The position numbers and the translations under genes are program-made. The notes beneath the pieces are model-generated. The model saw only the letters and a program-made list of their open reading frames with translations. It was not told the DNA's origin and did not search any database. From Chlorophyllum brunneum (Eukaryota; Basidiomycota; Agaricomycetes; Agaricales; Agaricaceae), in the NCBI GenBank assembly GCA_963576785.1, contig OY756141.1, positions 2,480,001 to 2,544,000 on the forward strand: DNA of 64,000 bases, written 5' to 3'. This document shows, one piece after another, positions 58,093-64,000 of the stretch. How positions within the stretch are numbered: the first letter of the stretch is position 1; every line of letters starts with the position of its first letter.

Positions 58093-61000
58093 ATGACGTC
58101 TCTAGCTACTCCTGGCGCTGCTGATGAATACCGCCTCCCGACCAACGTGAAACCCACTCATTACGATGTTACTATCAAAACGGATCTTGAGAATCACACC
58201 TTCGCGGGGTTCGTTCGCATCGAGTAAGTTTCGACTATCCTAGCGATCACCTCTGAGTACTCATCTCGGTGGTAGCTTGGATGTTAAGGAACCGACGAAC
58301 CGCATTGTATTGAACACTTCGGATCTGGATCTTGGCGAAGCGTACGCCCTGATTTGTGTGGCCTGAATGTGAAGGAAATTAATGTATTTTTTGCCCAGGT
58401 CTTTGTACTCTGACGCCCTGAAAATGGAACTGACCCCCGCTGGGGGAGCACTCGACAAGACTTCAGAACGAGTTGCTTACGGCCTCAGTGAAAATCTTCC
58501 AGCAGGCTCAAAGGCCTCCCTCAAGGTTTCTTTTAAGGGTGAACTTACTGGGAGCATGATGGGTTATTACAAATCCGCGTACGAGGAGAATGGAACGACC
58601 AAATCCTACGCTTTGACGCAATTCGAAGTGAGTTGCAGTCCCCCTCTCCTTGCGATCTCCCATCAATATTGATCTTTGTAGCCTACTGCTGCTCGTCGTG
58701 CATTCCCTTGCTGGGACGAACCCCTCCTTAAGGCCACTTTCGGCATCACTCTAATTTCTCGTGCGGATACCACCAGTCTCAGCAATATGCCTGCAACATC
58801 GGAGGAAGTCATCACGCCTAATTACCAAGTAGTCACTGGTGATTCGGGTTACGAAGCTCTCTTCTCTGGATTAAAAGATGGCCAGTGGAAAATCACCAAG
58901 TTCCAAACTACACCACCCATGTCCTCCTACATCGTGGCCTATGCTAATGGTCACTTCAAGTATCTTGAAGATTCCGTGGTCCTTCCTTTGAGCGGGAAGA
59001 CGCTCCCTTTGAGAATTTACAGTTAGTTCCTACCCCCAGTCTCTACTAAAACTGACGAAATATCTTAGCAACTGCGGAATACATCCACCAGGCGCAGTTT
59101 GCTCTTGACGTCAAGAAAGCCGTTCTACCTCTGTATGAGAAGGTCTTTGACGTGGGATATCCCCTTCCCAAGCTGGATACTCTTGTGGTAAGCATAATTC
59201 GCTAGCAACCTAATTGGCACTGGACCATCATCTCTTCAGGCTAGCGATTTCGATGCAGGTTGGCTCTACCGGAACCAGAATAAATCAGCGCTAATTTATC
59301 ATCTACTACGAAGGTGCCATGGAGAACTGGGGCTTGATCACTGGCCGCACCAATGCCTTCCTTCTCGACCCTCAGAAGGCAGATCTCCAAGCCAAGAAGC
59401 AGATTGCAAGTACACAAAGCCACGAAGTCGCCCATATGTGGTAAGTACCGAAAATTTATATGCCCCACTAAGAGTTTTATTTGAGAACCGTCAAGGTTTG
59501 GAAATATCACGACAATGGAGTGGTGGAATTATCTCTATCTCAACGAAGGCTTTGCCACATTGGTCGGTCACTACAACCCCTCTTGTGCTCGGTCTATGAT
59601 TCACTAACCAAGGTTCCACTAGATGGGAGAGGTCATCATTGCAGGTGAGAGTTTGAACCATGATCTGCGCTTCGCTAATTGACACCTGGACTCTTCTAGA
59701 CAAGTAATTTCTGTTCCCATCCCACCATTCCGGCTAGCTGATGAACGACACAGAGTTTTCCCTGAGTGGAAGGTTGACTCGAACTTCATTTCCGAACACT
59801 TGAATAGGGCTCTTAACTTGGACGCAAAACCTTCCTCCCATCCGATTGAGGTCGACTGCCCAGATGCCAACCACATCAATCAGGTAAGGAGTCAATCCTG
59901 CCCGGTCTCAATTTCCTGTTTCTCAATTTGCGCAAGATCTTCGACAGCTTGTCTTATTCCAAGGCTGCATCAGGTACAGCGATATGCCTATGCCCTGGTT
60001 ATACACATTAACAGGGACAATAGTTCTACGCATGCTCTCGAACTATGTAGGAGAGGATCGCTTCTTGAAAGGTGTTTCAATCTACCTCAAGAACAAGCTT
60101 TACGGAAATAGCGTTACCAACGACCTCTGGGAGGGTATCGGTCAGGCAACTGGTATTGACGTACCCAAAGTTATGGACAACTGGGTCAAGAAGGTCGGTG
60201 GCTATTTCTAACCTTGCGAGCCACCGCCAATATATGCGCGATAGATTGGCTTCCCAGTTCTCACTGTGACGGAGACTGCTGAGGGTATCCGTGTCCGCCA
60301 GGACCGTTTTTTGGAGACGGGCAAAGGCGAAGGCGCAGACAACGAGACCATCTGGTTTGTACATATTTAAACATTTATATACAACCTGCTCACAGTCAGG
60401 CTACAGGGATGTTCCCTTACGCATCCTCTCTGCTGATGCCAATGGGAAAGCAGTTCTTGATGGTGATGCCCTACTCATTGAAAAAGAACAGATTTTCAAA
60501 ATCGACATCAACAAAGCTTTCAAACTGAACGCCGGTACCACTGGAGTCTGTCAGTCCCAGGTTTCGAATGAAGGGCTAGACAAAGCTTACACTCGTTGCA
60601 GACCGCGTGCTCTACGAGCCCAAAACGTTGGCGAAGATTGCAGATGATGCTGCGAAGGATAGTTCTATCTTTACCCTCAACGACCGCCTTGGTCTCGTCT
60701 ACGATTCCGTTGCCCTATCCAAGGCGGGATTAGCTCAGGTCAGCAGCGCTTTGACGTTAATCGATGTTCTTGGCAAGAACGAGAAAGAATGTGAGCCTGT
60801 TCTTGTATCAATGCCCTTCAATGCCGTTGATACGATTGTGACAGATCTCGTCTGGGCTGGCATCGCGGAAAACCTGAGTACTTTGGTCTCCACTTGGTGG
60901 GAGAATGAACAGGTCCTCAATCAACTGAACGCGTTACGAGGAGTGGGGCACCTTACTACTCACCCCAACCCCGTCTTAGCTGACACATTTCTAGACCTTG

Positions 61001-62095
61001 TTCGTTCCTTTGGCCCAGAAATTGGGCTTTGATTACAGTACCAGCGACACAGCCGACACAACTCTACTTCGGACTCTTGCAATCTCCCAAGCCGCCGCCG
61101 CACGCGATCCCAAGTAAGTGCGTGAGAGAGTAGTGGGGGACACAACAATCTCAATCCAATGAACGTAGTGTCATCAAAGAATTACAAAGCCGTTTCGAGC
61201 ATTACATGAAGACGGGCAATGATTCTCGTATTCCGGCAGACTTGCAGCGGGTTACTTTCAGCACGGTATGCCACCGCCGCTCTAGGATTATCTAGGATGA
61301 TTGATTTAAACGGGAGTACAGGTCGTTCGCCATGGAGGCCGCGCGGAATACGATGCTATCGTCGCGATTCACGACAAACCGCCGACGCCGACTGCCAGGG
61401 TTGCTGCTATGTGTGTTTCGCTCTGTCCGTTAATCATGGTCATATCTAACCTAGGATATGTAGCGTCGCGATGGGCGCTACCCATAATCCGGAGTTACTG
61501 CAGGAGACCCTCAACTTCATCAAGAACAAGTCGAGGGATCAAGATATCATTTACTACTTCCGTGGACTGTCGGTGAATACCAAGATGAGACGGGCACTGG
61601 TTGCTTACTTCAAGGATCAGTATGAAGTTGTATGTGTGTCGGCAATGATTGATTGAGAAGATGCTGAGGAATTCTCTAGCTCGTAAAACGCTTTGGAGGC
61701 AACTTCACTATGCAATCCCTTGTTTCGGTTTGTGCTCAATCACACCACCCATTTGATGACATGTCTGATACACCCCCTCCCAGTCTTCTTTCAGCTTCTT
61801 ATCCACGGACAAGGATCTCAGGGAGACTGAGGAATTTTTCAAGGTTGGTTGAGCTCACCTATTTAAGTCGTGGAACTGAAGCCGAGGCATCTGCCGTAGG
61901 GCAAAGATACATCGAAGTACAACTTGGCATTGGCGCAGAGCCTTGACAGCATTCGTGCGAGGATTCTGTATATCGAGGTAGGAACGTTGTGACATGAAGA
62001 GCGCCAGAAGGATACTAACCAGCTCCGACTTTCAGCGCTCAACTACCGATTTGGAGGATTGGTTGAAGAGATGGAAAGCAAACGGTAAACTCTAA
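58093..62095 (+). CDS. M1-family zinc aminopeptidase (puromycin-sensitive/Ape2-Aap1 type)
   Basis: Starts MTSLATPGAADEYRLPTNVK. Signature blocks in order are YALTQFEPTAARRAFPCWDE, the exopeptidase motif AMENWG (after the intron at about 59256-59310), the zinc site HEVAHMW with the downstream glutamate in YLNEGFATL, YSKAASVLRM (spliced) and the C-terminal ERAP1-like helical domain (KIDINKAFKLN ... LVRSFG ... STTDLEDWLKRWKANGKL). The first of the two zinc histidines is followed by Val-Ala rather than the more common Leu-Ala. Relatives trim N-terminal residues from peptides in the cytosol or vacuole. Around sixteen introns are needed, including a 4-nt microexon at 59700-59703. No signal peptide is evident; an upstream in-frame ATG at 57814 is unlikely to be used. 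Confidence 0.9.
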
Positions 62096-62997
62096 GACTT
62101 ATCGCTGTGATGATGGAATATGGAAAAAGGAAAATTTGTGGTCGATCTGGTACTGCGACGGCTGAATGTTTGTGAGGAGCAATAAGATTGTGGATCAGAA
62201 TAAAGAGCCAGGATTTCATGAGATCAGACCGAGCAGACGCAGGGGCGGTCTGGATGGCCTTGAATTGGTTTGCATGTCTGTGTCCGCGGGGATCCCCTCA
62301 GGGATGTTGCGGGCGTTGTGGTGAGTCATGGGGACGGAAGACCCAGCGGTGATGGGACCGTATCCATCATTGTATGTTATGAAACACTCGGAAACACATT
62401 GTCACTTGGTGTGAAAACATGGCGTTGGCGAATACGACATATGTCTTGTGCCTGCTTCATCTTGGAAAGGCAAGGCTCCAAGGCATAGATGTGACAACCC
62501 TCGGGCAACGGACGGATGAACACAGGCAAAGCATGAGCGCCTTGATTGGTTTGGCTGCGACCACTGAGGGTGCACGAGTTACACAGTAACTACACTGGTG
62601 CTTATAATCAGCTACAATTTATGGACGCTCCAAAAAGCCGAGGTAACGAATGTGTTCAGCGGTAGAAGCAGCGGGCGGGGGCAATAGCGGGCTTGGTGTG
62701 AAAAAAATAAAGAGGAGTTGGTCGCTGGAACGGTGATGAGATCGGGGCTGGTCGCAGGGGTGGCGGCATCAAGAGTGCGGAAATGCAGACGCACGCGGCT
62801 AAATTTAAAGCAGCAGTGTTCTTTGCCCCGAGCAGGTCTTCGTGCTCTCCTCGTCGATGCAGTCGCAGAGTGCATCCGAGAGTGGCAGGGACGCAGTCGA
62901 TAGAGTATTTCTGTGTATAGGAGTAGATTACATCAGCAAGGAAACCTCATCGAGTTGTGCTCGTCGACGACGTCAACGGCAAGCGCAGACGACAGCC
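62096..62997. other. Intergenic region
   Basis: About 900 bp between the aminopeptidase stop and the cap methyltransferase start. The sequence is GC-mixed with no convincing frame. The last 300 bp are likely promoter and leader of the methyltransferase gene. Confidence 0.55.
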
Positions 62998-64000
62998 ATG
63001 CCCGCGTTTGACCCGGTGCGGGATGCGGTGCTGAACTCGCCTGTCGAGCAGACAAATACGCCGAGTTTTGCACGGAGACCGCGCTCACCCATGCCCAGTC
63101 CGTCCTTGACTCGGCGGGCAACAGACCTGTCGATGCTGCTCAACACAGACTCCACTCCTCCCCACAGAGCACAGGCGTCTACGCTCTCCCACATTCTCCG
63201 CAGCGACGACGACAGGCTGGCAACGTCCCCTCCCTTCCGCCGGACATCCCATCAATTTGACTTGCCCAACTCCTGCTTTGCTTATCCACCCGAGCCCCAG
63301 CCCAGAGATCCCTCTCCGTCCCCAACCCGTCTCTTTCCAGACTCTCCTCGCTCAAGGCCCTCCTCCTCGTCCTCCCACGCCCCTCCACCACCCTCAACGG
63401 CCCGCAACACCTCGTCACCCATGCTTTCTCCCCATACCCCATCCACCATTCCCTACAACCCCGTCAAGAGGATAACCCCTGCCGCCTCCGTTCTGAAGCC
63501 CCTCACGCCGGCTGAAGCCCAGATGTTCAAGGGCTACTGTGGAAAAGGCGCCTCGCGTCTCCTCAAACGCAAACGCGCAGCAAGCGACGATCCAGAACAG
63601 CCTCCAGTAAAACGACATGCTGGTGACGTCGGGCTCGTCGTCAACCATTGTACGTATACCTTCTCCATGACTAAGCTCTATCTAGTCCTGAGTCCTGTCC
63701 TTGCAGACAACTCGCGGCCAGACGTGGGTGTTGTGCAACGGGGAGATTCACCCATCATCGGCCTCAAGAACTTCAACAACTGGGTTAAATCCGTCCTCAT
63801 CACCCGATTTGCACACCCTGCCCTCGTAAAGAGCGCATATGCCCAAGGACGAGCTAGAGGCAAAGTCCTTGACATGGGTTGTGGCAAGGGAGGCGACCTA
63901 ACCAAGTGGGCAAAAGCCCGAATCAGAGAGCTGTTGGGCGTCGGTGCGCATTCCATCTATCACCACCCCTCCACCAGTGTTCACGCCTCGCAAAGATATT
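62998..64000 (+). CDS. mRNA cap (guanine-N7) methyltransferase, Abd1-like (5' part only)
   Basis: A long disordered Ser/Pro/Arg-rich N-terminus starts MPAFDPVRDAVLNSPVEQ and leads to KRITPAASVLKPLTPAEAQM. After an intron (about 63650-63706) the catalytic domain begins: GLKNFNNWVKSVLITRFAHP, then the SAM-binding motif GKVLDMGCGKGGDLTKWAKA and RIRELLGVG. FNNWVKS and the GCGKGGDL loop are the hallmarks of cap guanine-N7 methyltransferases, which add the N7 methyl group to nascent mRNA caps in the nucleus. The exon stops at a GT donor near 63943 and the rest lies beyond the window. The N-terminal extension of about 220 residues is long for the family. Confidence 0.9.
   Translation, partial: MPAFDPVRDAVLNSPVEQTNTPSFARRPRSPMPSPSLTRRATDLSMLLNTDSTPPHRAQASTLSHILRSDDDRLATSPPFRRTSHQFDLPNSCFAYPPEPQPRDPSPSPTRLFPDSPRSRPSSSSSHAPPPPSTARNTSSPMLSPHTPSTIPYNPVKRITPAASVLKPLTPAEAQMFKGYCGKGASRLLKRKRAASDDPEQPPVKRHAGDVGLVVNHCTYTFSMTKLYLVLSPVLADNSRPDVGVVQRGDSPIIGLKNFNNWVKSVLITRFAHPALVKSAYAQGRARGKVLDMGCGKGGDLTKWAKARIRELLGVGAHSIYHHPSTSVHASQRY

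Noticed and set aside
1..64000. Search for a biosynthetic cluster, CRISPR, or a defence-type system
   Set aside because: The window holds unrelated eukaryotic housekeeping genes. One transporter without neighbouring synthase, P450 or regulator genes does not make a cluster, and no regularly spaced repeats were seen.

Overview
The window reads as nuclear DNA of a filamentous basidiomycete, most likely an Agaricomycete mushroom. Genes are dense (about 24 protein-coding models in 64 kb) and are broken by many 45-70 nt GT..AG introns, often with a CTAAC/TACTAA-like branch site. The family content also fits: a FunK1-type fungal kinase relic, a GDS1-type winged-helix protein, a JSN1/PUF1-like RRM+Pumilio protein and a Met30/SCON-2-type F-box/WD40 protein. 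There is no bacterial-style operon, CRISPR array, rRNA gene or intact transposon. All coordinates come from reading frames, splice signals and remembered family motifs. No alignment or database search was run, so exon boundaries inside multi-exon models are approximate unless stated.

Layout. 0-7 kb: a GPI-anchor-like PEBP protein, an RBM5/RBM10-like splicing factor, a small complex I subunit, COQ7, an unresolved minus-strand protein and a protein built of three Arg/Pro-Gly-Gly repeats. 7-13 kb: an intron-containing tRNA-Leu(UAA), a gene-poor 1.8 kb, a Met30-like F-box/WD40 protein and the GSK3 kinase. 13-23 kb: a 2.1 kb stretch with coding-like but broken frames, an MFS drug/polyamine transporter, a short-form tRNase Z with an unusual Arg-rich tail, and a 714-residue disordered Ser/Pro protein divergent from it. 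23-33 kb: a small N-myristoylation-type protein, the RRM+Puf protein and a decayed FunK1 kinase. 33-43 kb: a GDS1/APSES-like putative transcription regulator and two linker histone H1 genes on either side of an acyl-CoA-ligase-like pseudoenzyme. 43-52 kb: TEL2, a gene-poor 2 kb with a perfect hairpin, the 24 kDa complex I subunit and a bestrophin-like channel. 52-64 kb: an unknown Arg/Ser-rich protein divergent from a candidate meiotic-axis (SYCP2/Red1-like) protein, an M1 aminopeptidase with an inferred 4-nt microexon, and the start of the mRNA cap (guanine-N7) methyltransferase, cut by the window end.

The genes are mostly housekeeping and do not form one pathway. Loose themes are respiratory-chain and ubiquinone functions (two complex I subunits, COQ7), RNA processing (splicing factor, tRNase Z, Puf, cap methyltransferase, tRNA) and chromosome biology (two H1s, TEL2, axis candidate). 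I see no convincing new multi-gene system. The most unusual items are the PGG repeat protein, the tRNase Z tail, the pseudo-ligase, the microexon and the palindromic bidirectional TATA element.
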